A DNA stretch of 64,000 bases from Ziziphus jujuba. Taxonomy: Eukaryota; Streptophyta; Magnoliopsida; Rosales; Rhamnaceae. Under the pieces are notes generated by a model that made no database searches, had not been told where the DNA came from, and saw only the letters and a list, made by a program, of their open reading frames with translations. Shown in pieces: positions 44,915 to 58,000 of the stretch; position 1 is the stretch's first letter, and every line of letters begins with the position of its first letter. The stretch lies in the NCBI RefSeq assembly GCF_031755915.1, contig NC_083388.1, positions 4,719,501-4,783,500 on the forward strand. Direction: 5' to 3'. A program made the translations under genes and the position numbers.

Positions 44915-46735
44915 TCACTGGAACAAACAAGGGTTCTGATCACGCACCTGCGCTTCGGGCTCCCATGTCGCTTCCTCGACTAAGTAGTTCCTTGCCAACC
45001 AATCCATGCCCAACACTACTTCAAGTTCGGATAGATCCAACAGGATCAGGTCTGCTTCCATCACTTGATCTGTGAAATCGTCGGGCGTAGTCCTGGCTCC
45101 ATGCTGCGTCATAGCAAACACCCGGCCTTGACTTGTCTGCTGGGGTCTCCTTCCTCTACCTCGACTCGATCCTGCAGACGGCTGGACTGATCCCGAAGAA
45201 ACTCCTACTGGCTGACTCCCCTGGGAACTCTGTCCTGGAAATATCCCCGTATGCTGTGTCCGTCGACCTGCTTCTAGCACACTGCCGCTACCATAAGGGC
45301 AATCCCTCCTTATGTGGCCTGGCTGCCCACACCGAAAGCATAAACCATCCATCTGACACCGCCCAGAATGATCCCCCCTACAAAGTGGACAAATCCGCGG
45401 AGAACCAATGCGTGACTGCTGATACGAGCTTGCATCCACACTGATCGAATGGCGAGCTGGCTGGGGCATGTGATAACTATCTCTCCTCTGGAATCTGCCT
45501 CGTGGGCTTAACCCATCACTGTCTGAGCCTGAGCTATGGCTCTTCTTAGCTGCCCCTTGTCGAGGTACTCCGCTATACGAACCTTCGAATGATCTGCGCC
45601 TCGCGGGTCTGTGTATCTCCTCCTGTCTCTCTAGCTCGAGCACTGCATCCCTGGCGGACTGATAGGTGGGATGTACTGATCCAGAAAGGGTGTAGCCGAT
45701 GCTCTCTTTCAATCCGTCTATGAACCTCACCTTCTTCGTGTGATCGTCGGGAATTAGGTGCATGTAGAATTCTGATAGTTCTCGGAATCTCCTCTCGTAC
45801 TCTGTCACCGTCATGTTCCCTTGTCGTAGTTCCTCGAACTCTCTCCTTCTTGCTTCACGGTAGGCAGGAGGACAAAACTCTATCAATGGCAGTTGTTCAT
45901 CCCAGCTACCACGAAACTGCATAATGCAAGACCTTAGCAGGTCTTCTAATGTCTGAATTGTGCACTCTGCTTGTCCATCAGATTGCGGGTGAAAAGCGGT
46001 GCTGTAGTTAAGTCTTGCTCCTAGTGCATCAGCCAATTTCCGCCATAGTCGTGAAGTAAAGCGCGGATCTCGATCGGAGACGATGGCTAACGGTACTCCA
46101 TGAAGACTTACAATGCGTTGCACGAACAACTAAGCTAACTTCTCGGGTGAAAAATGTTCTCGTACCGGTAGGAAGTGTGCTGACTTGGTGAGACGATCAA
46201 TGATTACCCAAATGCCGTCGTACCTTCTAGGTGTGGAAGGAAGCTTGAATACGAAGTCCATGTTGAGTTCTTCCCACTTCCACACGGGAATCGGTAAAGG
46301 TTGGAGTAGTCCCGAAGGCTTCTGTCTTTCTGCTTTCACTTGTTGACAAATCAAACACTTTAATACGAAGTCTGCCACTTCTCTCTTCATACCAATCCAC
46401 CAATAATACTTAACAAGCGTCCGGTACATCTTGGTACTTCCCGGATGCATCGCATACATCGAGCTATGCGCCTCCTCCAAAATCTCCTTCTTGAGTCCTG
46501 GGATATCCGGAACGCAAAGTCGTCCTTTATACACGAGGGCTCCATCCCTCCTTATGGAAAATTCCGGATCAAGACCTTCTTGTACCTTGCCCTTAATTGT
46601 CCTCAACTTAGGATCTTCCATTTGGGTCTCTACTATACGATCCACCAACACCGGTCGTACCTGGAAGCTAGCCATAAGAACTCCTGAAGCATGCATCCTT
46701 AAACCAACAACCAACTCTCGTAACTCGATCAGCAA
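44915..46735 (-). pseudogene. INT-gag-PR-chromodomain fusion frame, unit 1
   Basis: This is one frame with a single TAG (46130-46132) and no ATG at its head. The first part, 201 residues, has the RNase H-integrase linker, the HHCC zinc finger (H90, H97, C127, C130) and the first catalytic Asp (NMDF, D160). After the stop the core continues (SDRD, D19; QSDGQAE, E55), so the DDE triad is present across the stop. At residue 85 (PLIEF) the sequence switches without a break to gag (PPAYREARRREFEELRQGNM..), followed by C247-C250-H254-C258 and CCHC C264-C267-H272-C277 zinc knuckles. Next comes the end of protease (LGMDWLARN, no Asp-Ser/Thr-Gly) and last the end of a chromodomain (EEATWEPE..CLF). The normal order is gag-PR-RT-RH-INT-chromodomain, so at least two internal joins created it. 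Upstream capsid, protease active site and RT are missing. Confidence 0.88.
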
Positions 46736-47344
46736 TCCAAAAGGTAAGATTAGAACTTAAGTCTAATTTCCTCAAATACTGGTATCACCAAGTTAAGGTT
46801 GAGATTAATTCACTTGTCTTCGATTACCCTCCTAGTACTTACAATTATAAAACCCTTGCTCCTCATTGATTAACCAATAGTCTTAACCTCGACAAACATC
46901 AATCTTTCTTTTAACTAAATTCATCAAGGTCATGAATAAATTCTCAACATCCAAATACCATTCTTGAAAACTCTAAGTTTCCCTCATTTCAAATAAATTC
47001 CATGAATCCACACCTCAAGCAATAAGAAATTTAAATCTTAATTCTAGCATCACCACCAATACTATGAACAAATCACTAGATCCTTAACCCAATAAAGTAT
47101 TCCACACTCCTTAAATTCTAACTCCGTCCCAAAAATCATACTCCTTATCATTGTAAATTATCACCAACAATATCAACCACCTTGAATCGATAAAGCACCA
47201 CCAATACGAACCTTAAATCTCCAAGGAAATAAGATATCAAGATCTTAGCTTCTAGAATGAAACTAACCATGCTTAAACATCCAACCATGCCTAAGGAATC
47301 ATCCTCATCTCATTAACCTCATCAACCACCAAGTAGAACTTTAG

Positions 47345-47645
47345 TCGCTATCCGGAGCTTGCTTGATTCTCTAAACGCTGTCGTACCTTCTCTTTGTGAA
47401 TGATAGTTTAAGCACGAAATCCATATTTACATCTCCCTACTTTTACTTATCGGTGACCTAAGTACCTTTATTCGGATCTTGCAACTTCCTTTATCGTGCC
47501 AAACCACCATGTCATCCAGTGAGCATTCCATACATCTTGGTACCCTTGGGGTGTATCGCATACTTTGAATCGCGTGCTTCCTTTAAGATCTGCTTTTTGA
47601 ACTCAACGATACCCTGCTTTGGATTCTCGACTGGCGATACTTAAC
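47345..47645 (-). pseudogene. Fossil integrase piece, unit 1
   Basis: Minus-strand fragments FKKQILKEARDSKYAIHP and GTKMYGML (47512-47640), WWFGTIKEVA (about 47480), and DVNMDFVLKL..RRYDSV then TAG (47350-47440) are collinear with LKKEILEEAHSSMYAMHP, WWIGMKREVA and ELNMDFVFKL..RRYDGI of the better copy at 46130-46735. It is heavily mutated and shifted, hence much older than the array or from another subfamily. Confidence 0.75.
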
Positions 47646-48431
47646 CCTTAAGTCGCTCTTGGAAAAACCATAACATAAAACAAATAATAAAATATATTTT
47701 TCAAATATACCTAACTTGCATAGGCAATTGTTAAAACTCCACATTGAAAATCATATCTTAAAATCCATAGCATAAAATAAAATATGCACGCTTGTAATGG
47801 AGGTACGTACGACACCTTCTACATGTTACGTAATCCATGATTCCAACTGTCGCCGACACTCTGCTACCAATACAAACCAGGGTGGTTGCCTATATTGGCC
47901 GTCCAATCCCCTGGACTTGTAGGCAACATGATCATGGGGCTAGCTCTACATGGACCACATTGGTTCGCCGCCCCCATATGGTACAGTATAATATCAACAA
48001 TATAACATACAGATACATGTACGAGCACAAACCAAACATACTTGAATAAAACACCTTTAGTTTCAAATACCACTTTGAAAAGCATTTAAATTTTGATAAT
48101 CGATCGGGAAAATATTTTGACGCCTTGAAATCGATCGACACACATCCTTAGGCAATCATCCTTCTTCTCCATGAACGAAACGGATACCATTCACGATGAT
48201 AAGCTTGACCTTCAAAAAGAAAAGGCATCCTCGACCATCGACTAGGCCATAGGAATTTCCCGTTAGGCTAGATGATCCTAATTGACACCCTCGAAGATTA
48301 AAGTTATTCAAACTCGGGCAACGAATTTACTTCGAGACAAACAGAAAGAACGCTTTCACACGGGTAAAACGAGAGATCAAACACGGATAGGATGCACAAC
48401 AATGCACAGTCCCTTAGGAATACTAGAACCT

Positions 48432-48446
48432 AGAGCCCTGATACCA
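48432..48446 (-). promoter_or_regulatory. Primer-binding site, unit 1
   Basis: Same sequence and position relative to the LTR as the site at 41837-41851. Confidence 0.85.
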
Positions 48447-48448
48447 AC

Positions 48449-51400
48449 TGTCAGGACCCGTCCAGAATTCCTTCCCCGGAACCCTAGACAGCCCTGATCC
48501 CAGGGAAACCCTACCGAACCCTCCAACGGAAAATCCGGCAGAGCCTCCCCTAAGGGATTTACTTACCACAAATTTACCTGCACTGAAAACACACTTCTAA
48601 AAACATCCCCTTATTCCTCCCACAAACTACAAATTGGTTCCACAAATTGCAGCACTTCAAAAGAAAACAACAGCAGCAACCCAGTGCAAGATAAATACAA
48701 CAAGAGTGAAGAATTATTACAACTGCAATAAAAGAAGAACAGGGTACAGCACGAACTAAAACAGTGAGGAAGATCAAGTCCGCTCCGAGTGAACACCGAC
48801 AACCTGGTACCTAGAGGAACGGAATTTAAGAGTGTGAGATGCTAATCATCTCAGTGAGCGACCCTACTACTATACCATATAATATCACAGTAATAAGTAT
48901 AAATAATAATTATTTGGAAATAATATTTTCTCTCAAAACCCTTAAGATTCTCTCAGTTGGAAAGGTTCCCTTTTTAAAACAATTTCACAAAACCCTTTAT
49001 CCATATTCCCCGAAAACCAAGACATCAATTAAATACCAGAAGCGGTAACAATTATATTTTTAATTCCAATTCAGTTTCCAAACATTTTATTTTTAAAACA
49101 CAGTTCTGAAAATCATTTGATGCACCCACTATATACCAGTGGCGCCAACAGTACCCAGCGTCCCAAGGTACCGCCAGACAGGAGGTTATAGAAAGAAACC
49201 GGCATACGGTCGCGTGGCGTCCCACTGCGCCGCTGCTAACCTGGTGTCCCGGCCAAAGGGGGGTGGCCGCCCTCTCCGATGGCATCCACAGGACACCCTC
49301 ATAATATCAACCGCGCGCTACTCACACCCACCTGCGCGCTAATCACATCACCTGCGCGCTAATCACACCCACCTGCGCGCTAATCACAACCGTGTGCACA
49401 CTAACCATATCACATATACCATATCACATAATCAGAACACCAGTACGTGCACGGTGCATCTAAAAATTATAAAATCCATAAATTTAAATCATAAAACAAA
49501 TTTCACATTTTTCATAAGCATAGCGGGCATAATCCATCCGCTTGAACCGGGAAATTCTCCACAATTTCCTTATAATCCATACCATAAATTCCATGATTTT
49601 CAAATCCACCAACTCCCAAATCCATCAATTCAAATATCCACATTTTTCCAAGCATAAATAATTTCTCGAAATATCATAATCAAATCTCATAATATTACAT
49701 GGGCATATTTTATAAAAATTGAAATCACCAACATAACCAAATATTTTCTTCGAAATATTTGAAAATCAAATCATGCCCAATTTACCATTAAAACCACACC
49801 AATTTCAAAATCCTCAAAACCATAAAATAATTTCACATGGCATAAATTGGTGAAATACACATTTTCTTAAATTCGATAAATTCACAAATAATTCCACAAT
49901 AATTCAATAAATATTTGGCACATAGGAATTAAATTCCAAATATTTAATTCACACATAATATATTCATCAATTAAATTCCCCAAAATTAATTTGAAGGTGG
50001 GTCACTCACCTGGAGCACGCAATTAACCCATGATCCACTACGGGATCAATTCTACGACTCACCGGTGCTCCTAGAACAAAATTCACAGACAGTCAAATAA
50101 ATTAATATTTTATTCGGGTAAATAATACCCGGTACCCGGGGGGTCAAAACACAAACGATATCTAGAATTTACGAGTTATATACCGAATCGAAGCTCGAGT
50201 GATGCTAATCACAGATCCGGTCTTAATTTTCGATGATCGTACCCGACGGGGTCGGAATTTTATCGGGAAGCTTTTCGGGTTTCGGCTCTGCAATTCTCCC
50301 AAACCGTCGCGAATTGGTGGAAACGGAAGTCGGATTTGGGTTCAGGAGGTCGAACACTGCGGACTGGAGCTGGCCGGAATTTTCGGGGTACTCGCCGGAA
50401 CAGTAATTTCCGGCGGGCCGCCACGTCACCGGCAACCGTCGCCGGAACAGTATTTTCCGACGGTGGCCGTTTGCTGTGAAATTTTGTAGATTTGTAGATC
50501 GTGAGGAGAGCAATCCAACGGGACCGACGGTGAGCAAAACGGAGGTCGGACGGCGGAGAAATCACCGTTTGAAGATTTTCGACCCCTCGCCGGAAAACGC
50601 TCCGATCCCGGCGCGTCGGTGGTCCGATGGCCGTGATTTTTGGTGGGTAGGCCGGACTTGAGGAGAGGATGCTGGGTGTATGGCGCGTGTACTGTATATC
50701 GGCCGGCATAGTGCCGATTCGCGGTGGCCGGCGGTGGAGGGGGAAAAATCGCCGCCAAACTTCGGACGTCCGATCCGGGCGCGTCCGGCGGCCGTTCGCC
50801 GTGAAATTTGGAGGTTTTGCCGGAAATGAGGTGGGCAATCTGGCTGGCCGGTGCGTGTACAGTAACTAGGCCGGAAAAACGTGAAAATGACCGGCGGCCG
50901 GCGGGTCCTCTCTCTCTCTTTCTCTCTCCTCTCTCTCTTTCTCTCTCTTCTCTCTCTTTCTCTCTCTTCCCCGAGAGTTTTTCAAAATTAAAACCCTGCG
51001 TGACACTGTTCATGCCACGTGGACCACTCAGAAGCTGACACATGGCATTTCACTGTTCACGACCCAAAAACATTAAAATAATACGGTATCCGGTAAACTT
51101 CAAACGTCCATAACTTTTTAACCACATGTCCGATTTAAGCGTGCCGCTAGTCTATGAACTCGTATCGACGAGTACTTTACAACCATACAAGAGTCAACTC
51201 ACAATTACATCACAAGAAAAAGTCAACTCCGGCACCTTTTAGACAGTTTAAACTTCAACTTGTTTTGCCCATAACTTTCAAACCGTAGCTCCGTTTTCGA
51301 CGTGCTACTAGTATACGAACTCAGAGCGTCATGCACTTCGCCACGGTACCCTGGTCAACTCGAAATTCCCACCGAGTCAAAAAGTCAACTTTTGACCCCT

Positions 51401-51465
51401 TTGGTCAACGGTCAACCTCGGTCAACGTGCACGGATTCCGGTGCGATTTGGGACGGGGTGTTACA
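48449..51465 (-). mobile_element. Array LTR 2, 3017 bp
   Basis: Same ends and blocks as LTR 1. Differences seen by eye are few: T for C at 50487, A for C at 51313, G for A near 50851, T for C near 48765, and A for T near 49692. Confidence 0.95.
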
Positions 51466-51480
51466 GCCTTCCCCCCTTAC
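51466..51480 (-). promoter_or_regulatory. Polypurine tract, unit 2
   Basis: Identical to the tract at 44871-44885. Confidence 0.88.
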
Positions 51481-51509
51481 AAAAATTTCGTCCTCGAAAT
51501 TTCCGCGCG

Positions 51510-53330
51510 TCACTGGAACAAACAAGGGTTCTGATCACGCACCTGCGCTTCGGGCTCCCATGTCGCTTCCTCGACTAAGTAGTTCCTTGCCAACCAATCC
51601 ATGCCCAACACTACTTCAAGTTCGGATAGATCCAACAGGATCAGGTCTGCTTCCATCACTTGATCTGTGAAATCGTCGGGCGTAGTCCTGGCTCCATGCT
51701 GCGTCATAGCAAACACCCGGCCTTGACTTGTCTGCTGGGGTCTCCTTCCTCTACCTCGACTCGATCCTGCAGACGGCTGGACTGATCCCGAAGAAACTCC
51801 TACTGGCTGACTCCCCTGGGAACTCTGTCCTGGAAATATCCCCGTATGCTGTGTCCGTCGACCTGCTTCTAGCACACTGCCGCTACCATAAGGGCAATCC
51901 CTCCTTATGTGGCCTGGCTGCCCACACCGAAAGCATAAACCATCCATCTGACACCGCCCAGAATGATCCCCCCTACAAAGTGGACAAATCCGCGGAGAAC
52001 CAATGCGTGACTGCTGATACGAGCTTGCATCCACACTGATCGAATGGCGAGCTGGCTGGGGCATGTGATAACTATCTCTCCTCTGGAATCTGCCTCGTGG
52101 GCTTAACCCATCACTGTCTGAGCCTGAGCTATGGCTCTTCTTAGCTGCCCCTTGTCGAGGTACTCCGCTATACGAACCTTCGAATGATCTGCGCCTCGCG
52201 GGTCTGTGTATCTCCTCCTGTCTCTCTAGCTCGAGCACTGCATCCCTGGCGGACTGATAGGTGGGATGTACTGATCCAGAAAGGGTGTAGCCGATGCTCT
52301 CTTTCAATCCGTCTATGAACCTCACCTTCTTCGTGTGATCGTCGGGAATTAGGTGCATGTAGAATTCTGATAGTTCTCGGAATCTCCTCTCGTACTCTGT
52401 CACCGTCATGTTCCCTTGTCGTAGTTCCTCGAACTCTCTCCTTCTTGCTTCACGGTAGGCAGGAGGACAAAACTCTATCAATGGCAGTTGTTCATCCCAG
52501 CTACCACGAAACTGCATAATGCAAGACCTTAGCAGGTCTTCTAATGTCTGAATTGTGCACTCTGCTTGTCCATCAGATTGCGGGTGAAAAGCGGTGCTGT
52601 AGTTAAGTCTTGCTCCTAGTGCATCAGCCAATTTCCGCCATAGTCGTGAAGTAAAGCGCGGATCTCGATCGGAGACGATGGCTAACGGTACTCCATGAAG
52701 ACTTACAATGCGTTGCACGAACAACTAAGCTAACTTCTCGGGTGAAAAATGTTCTCGTACCGGTAGGAAGTGTGCTGACTTGGTGAGACGATCAATGATT
52801 ACCCAAATGCCGTCGTACCTTCTAGGTGTGGAAGGAAGCTTGAATACGAAGTCCATGTTGAGTTCTTCCCACTTCCACACGGGAATCGGTAAAGGTTGGA
52901 GTAGTCCCGAAGGCTTCTGTCTTTCTGCTTTCACTTGTTGACAAATCAAACACTTTAATACGAAGTCTGCCACTTCTCTCTTCATACCAATCCACCAATA
53001 ATACTTAACAAGCGTCCGGTACATCTTGGTACTTCCCGGATGCATCGCATACATCGAGCTATGCGCCTCCTCCAAAATCTCCTTCTTGAGTCCTGGGATA
53101 TCCGGAACGCAAAGTCGTCCTTTATACACGAGGGCTCCATCCCTCCTTATGGAAAATTCCGGATCAAGACCTTCTTGTACCTTGCCCTTAATTGTCCTCA
53201 ACTTAGGATCTTCCATTTGGGTCTCTACTATACGATCCACCAACACCGGTCGTACCTGGAAGCTAGCCATAAGAACTCCTGAAGCATGCATCCTTAAACC
53301 AACAACCAACTCTCGTAACTCGATCAGCAA
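51510..53330 (-). pseudogene. INT-gag-PR-chromodomain fusion frame, unit 2
   Basis: The translation is identical to the unit 1 frame, including the TAG (52725-52727), the HHCC and DDE residues, the join after PLIEF and both zinc knuckles. Identity of the stop in all units means it was present before the array formed. Confidence 0.88.
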
Positions 53331-53939
53331 TCCAAAAGGTAAGATTAGAACTTAAGTCTAATTTCCTCAAATACTGGTATCACCAAGTTAAGGTTGAGAT
53401 TAATTCACTTGTCTTCGATTACCCTCCTAGTACTTACAATTATAAAACCCTTGCTCCTCATTGATTAACCAATAGTCTTAACCTCGACAAACATCAATCT
53501 TTCTTTTAACTAAATTCATCAAGGTCATGAATAAATTCTCAACATCCAAATACCATTCTTGAAAACTCTAAGTTTCCCTCATTTCAAATAAATTCCATGA
53601 ATCCACACCTCAAGCAATAAGAAATTTAAATCTTAATTCTAGCATCACCACCAATACTATGAACAAATCACTAGATCCTTAACCCAATAAAGTATTCCAC
53701 ACTCCTTAAATTCTAACTCCGTCCCAAAAATCATACTCCTTATCATTGTAAATTATCACCAACAATATCAACCACCTTGAATCGATAAAGCACCACCAAT
53801 ACGAACCTTAAATCTCCAAGGAAATAAGATATCAAGATCTTAGCTTCTAGAATGAAACTAACCATGCTTAAACATCCAACCATGCCTAAGGAATCATCCT
53901 CATCTCATTAACCTCATCAACCACCAAGTAGAACTTTAG

Positions 53940-54240
53940 TCGCTATCCGGAGCTTGCTTGATTCTCTAAACGCTGTCGTACCTTCTCTTTGTGAATGATA
54001 GTTTAAGCACGAAATCCATATTTACATCTCCCTACTTTTACTTATCGGTGACCTAAGTACCTTTATTCGGATCTTGCAACTTCCTTTATCGTGCCAAACC
54101 ACCATGTCATCCAGTGAGCATTCCATACATCTTGGTACCCTTGGGGTGTATCGCATACTTTGAATCGCGTGCTTCCTTTAAGATCTGCTTTTTGAACTCA
54201 ACGATACCCTGCTTTGGATTCTCGACTGGCGATACTTAAC
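53940..54240 (-). pseudogene. Fossil integrase piece, unit 2
   Basis: It is the unit 2 equivalent of the fragment at 47345-47645, with the same damage. Confidence 0.72.
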
Positions 54241-55026
54241 CCTTAAGTCGCTCTTGGAAAAACCATAACATAAAACAAATAATAAAATATATTTTTCAAA
54301 TATACCTAACTTGCATAGGCAATTGTTAAAACTCCACATTGAAAATCATATCTTAAAATCCATAGCATAAAATAAAATATGCACGCTTGTAATGGAGGTA
54401 CGTACGACACCTTCTACATGTTACGTAATCCATGATTCCAACTGTCGCCGACACTCTGCTACCAATACAAACCAGGGTGGTTGCCTATATTGGCCGTCCA
54501 ATCCCCTGGACTTGTAGGCAACATGATCATGGGGCTAGCTCTACATGGACCACATTGGTTCGCCGCCCCCATATGGTACAGTATAATATCAACAATATAA
54601 CATACAGATACATGTACGAGCACAAACCAAACATACTTGAATAAAACACCTTTAGTTTCAAATACCACTTTGAAAAGCATTTAAATTTTGATAATCGATC
54701 GGGAAAATATTTTGACGCCTTGAAATCGATCGACACACATCCTTAGGCAATCATCCTTCTTCTCCATGAACGAAACGGATACCATTCACGATGATAAGCT
54801 TGACCTTCAAAAAGAAAAGGCATCCTCGACCATCGACTAGGCCATAGGAATTTCCCGTTAGGCTAGATGATCCTAATTGACACCCTCGAAGATTAAAGTT
54901 ATTCAAACTCGGGCAACGAATTTACTTCGAGACAAACAGAAAGAACGCTTTCACACGGGTAAAACGAGAGATCAAACACGGATAGGATGCACAACAATGC
55001 ACAGTCCCTTAGGAATACTAGAACCT

Positions 55027-55041
55027 AGAGCCCTGATACCA
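55027..55041 (-). promoter_or_regulatory. Primer-binding site, unit 2
   Basis: Same as at 41837-41851. Confidence 0.85.
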
Positions 55042-55043
55042 AC

Positions 55044-58000
55044 TGTCAGGACCCGTCCAGAATTCCTTCCCCGGAACCCTAGACAGCCCTGATCCCAGGG
55101 AAACCCTACCGAACCCTCCAACGGAAAATCCGGCAGAGCCTCCCCTAAGGGATTTACTTACCACAAATTTACCTGCACTGAAAACACACTTCTAAAAACA
55201 TCCCCTTATTCCTCCCACAAACTACAAATTGGTTCCACAAATTGCAGCACTTCAAAAGAAAACAACAGCAGCAACCCAGTGCAAGATAAATACAACAAGA
55301 GTGAAGAATTATTACAACTGCAATAAAAGAAGAACAGGGTACAGCACGAACTAAAACAGCGAGGAAGATCAAGTCCGCTCCGAGTGAACACCGACAACCT
55401 GGTACCTAGAGGAACGGAATTTAAGAGTGTGAGATGCTAATCATCTCAGTGAGCGACCCTACTACTATACCATATAATATCACAGTAATAAGTATAAATA
55501 ATAATTATTTGGAAATAATATTTTCTCTCAAAACCCTTAAGATTCTCTCAGTTGGAAAGGTTCCCTTTTTAAAACAATTTCACAAAACCCTTTATCCATA
55601 TTCCCCGAAAACCAAGACATCAATTAAATACCAGAAGCGGTAACAATTATATTTTTAATTCCAATTCAGTTTCCAAACATTTTATTTTTAAAACACAGTT
55701 CTGAAAATCATTTGATGCACCCACTATATACCAGTGGCGCCAACAGTACCCAGCATCCCAAGGTACCGCCAGACAGGAGGTTATAGAAAGAAACCGGCAT
55801 ACGGTCGCGTGGCGTCCCACTGCGCCGCTGCTAACCTGGTGTCCCGGCCAAAGGGGGGTGGCCGCCCTCTCCGATGGCATCCACAGGACACCCTCATAAT
55901 ATCAACCGCGCGCTACTCACACCCACCTGCGCGCTAATCACATCACCTGCGCGCTAATCACATCACCTGCGCGCTAATCACACCCACCTGCGCGCTAATC
56001 ACAACCGTGTGCACACTAACCATATCACATATACCATATCACATAATCAGAACACCAGTACGTGCACGGTGCATCTAAAAATTATAAAATCCATAAATTT
56101 AAATCATAAAACAAATTTCACATTTTTCATAAGCATAGCGGGCATAATCCATCCGCTTGAACCGGGAAATTCTCCACAATTTCCTTATAATCCATACCAT
56201 AAATTCCATGATTTTCAAATCCACCAACTCCCAAATCCATCAATTCAAATATCCACATTTTTCCAAGCATAAATAATTTCTCGAAATATCATAATCAAAT
56301 CTCATAATATTACATGGGCATATTTTATAAAAATTGAAATCACCAACATAACCAAATATTTTCTTCGAAATATTTGAAAATCAAATCATGCCCAATTTAC
56401 CATTAAAACCACACCAATTTCAAAATCCTCAAAACCATAAAATAATTTCACATGGCATAAATTGGTGAAATACACATTTTCTTAAATTCGATAAATTCAC
56501 AAATAATTCCACAATAATTCAATAAATATTTGGCACATAGGAATTAAATTCCAAATATTTAATTCACACATAATATATTCATCAATTAAATTCCCCAAAA
56601 TTAATTTGAAGGTGGGTCACTCACCTGGAGCACGCAATTAACCCATGATCCACTACGGGATCAATTCTACGACTCACCGGTGCTCCTAGAACAAAATTCA
56701 CAGACAGTCAAATAAATTAATATTTTATTCGGGTAAATAATACCCGGTACCCGGGGGGTCAAAACACAAACGATATCTAGAATTTACGAGTTATATACCG
56801 AATCGAAGCTCGAGTGATGCTAATCACAGATCCGGTCTTAATTTTCGATGATCGTACCCGACGGGGTCGGAATTTTATCGGGAAGCTTTTCGGGTTTCGG
56901 CTCTGCAATTCTCCCAAACCGTCGCGAATTGGTGGAAACGGAAGTCGGATTTGGGTTCAGGAGGTCGAACACTGCGGACTGGAGCTGGCCGGAATTTTCG
57001 GGGTACTCGCCGGAACAGTAATTTCCGGCGGGCCGCCACGTCACCGGCAACCGTCGCCGGAACAGTATTTTCCGACGGTGGCCGTTTGCTGTGAAATTTT
57101 GCAGATTTGTAGATCGTGAGGAGAGCAATCCAACGGGACCGACGGTGAGCAAAACGGAGGTCGGACGGCGGAGAAATCACCGTTTGAAGATTTTCGACCC
57201 CTCGCCGGAAAACGCTCCGATCCCGGCGCGTCGGTGGTCCGATGGCCGTGATTTTTGGTGGGTAGGCCGGACTTGAGGAGAGGATGCTGGGTGTATGGCG
57301 CGTGTACTGTATATCGGCCGGCATAGTGCCGATTCGCGGTGGCCGGCGGTGGAGGGGGAAAAATCGCCGCCAAACTTCGGACGTCCGATCCGGGCGCGTC
57401 CGGCGGCCGTTCGCCGTGAAATTTGGAGGTTTTGCCGGAAATGAGGTGGGCAATCTGGCTGGCCGGTGCGTGTACAGTAACTAGGCCGGAAAAACGTGAA
57501 AATGACCGGCGGCCGGCGGGTCCTCTCTCTCTCTTTCTCTCTCCTCTCTCTCTTTCTCTCTCTTCTCTCTCTTTCTCTCTCTTCCCCGAGAGTTTTTCAA
57601 AATTAAAACCCTGCGTGACACTGTTCATGCCACGTGGACCACTCAGAAGCTGACACATGGCATTTCACTGTTCACGACCCAAAAACATTAAAATAATACG
57701 GTATCCGGTAAACTTCAAACGTCCATAACTTTTTAACCACATGTCCGATTTAAGCGTGCCGCTAGTCTATGAACTCGTATCGACGAGTACTTTACAACCA
57801 TACAAGAGTCAACTCACAATTACATCACAAGAAAAAGTCAACTCTAGCACCTTTTAGACAGTTTACACTTCAACTTGTTTTGCCCATAACTTTCAAACCG
57901 TAGCTCCGTTTTCGACGTGCTACTAGTCTACAAACTCAGAGCGTCATGCACTTCGCCACGGTACCCTGGTCAACTCGAAATTCCCACCGAGTCAAAAAGT

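Larger units (their letters stand above)
44871..48448 (-). mobile_element. Array internal region 1, 3578 bp
   Basis: From the minus-strand 5' end it holds a primer site (48432-48446), about 800 non-coding bases, a fossil integrase piece (47345-47645), about 600 AT-rich bases with no visible gene (46760-47345), the INT-gag-PR-chromodomain frame (46735-44915) and a polypurine tract. No reverse transcriptase or RNase H core is present, so the element is non-autonomous. Confidence 0.92.
51466..55043 (-). mobile_element. Array internal region 2, 3578 bp
   Basis: Same length as region 1 and, as far as I compared by eye, the same sequence. It contains the primer site (55027-55041), a fossil integrase piece, an AT-rich gene-free stretch (53355-53940), the fusion frame and the polypurine tract. 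Confidence 0.92.

Noticed and set aside
45133..45444. Plus-strand frames opposite the gag and integrase coding region (also 46431-46760)
   Set aside because: They are antisense shadows of the INT-gag frame, whose minus-strand translation carries recognisable domains.
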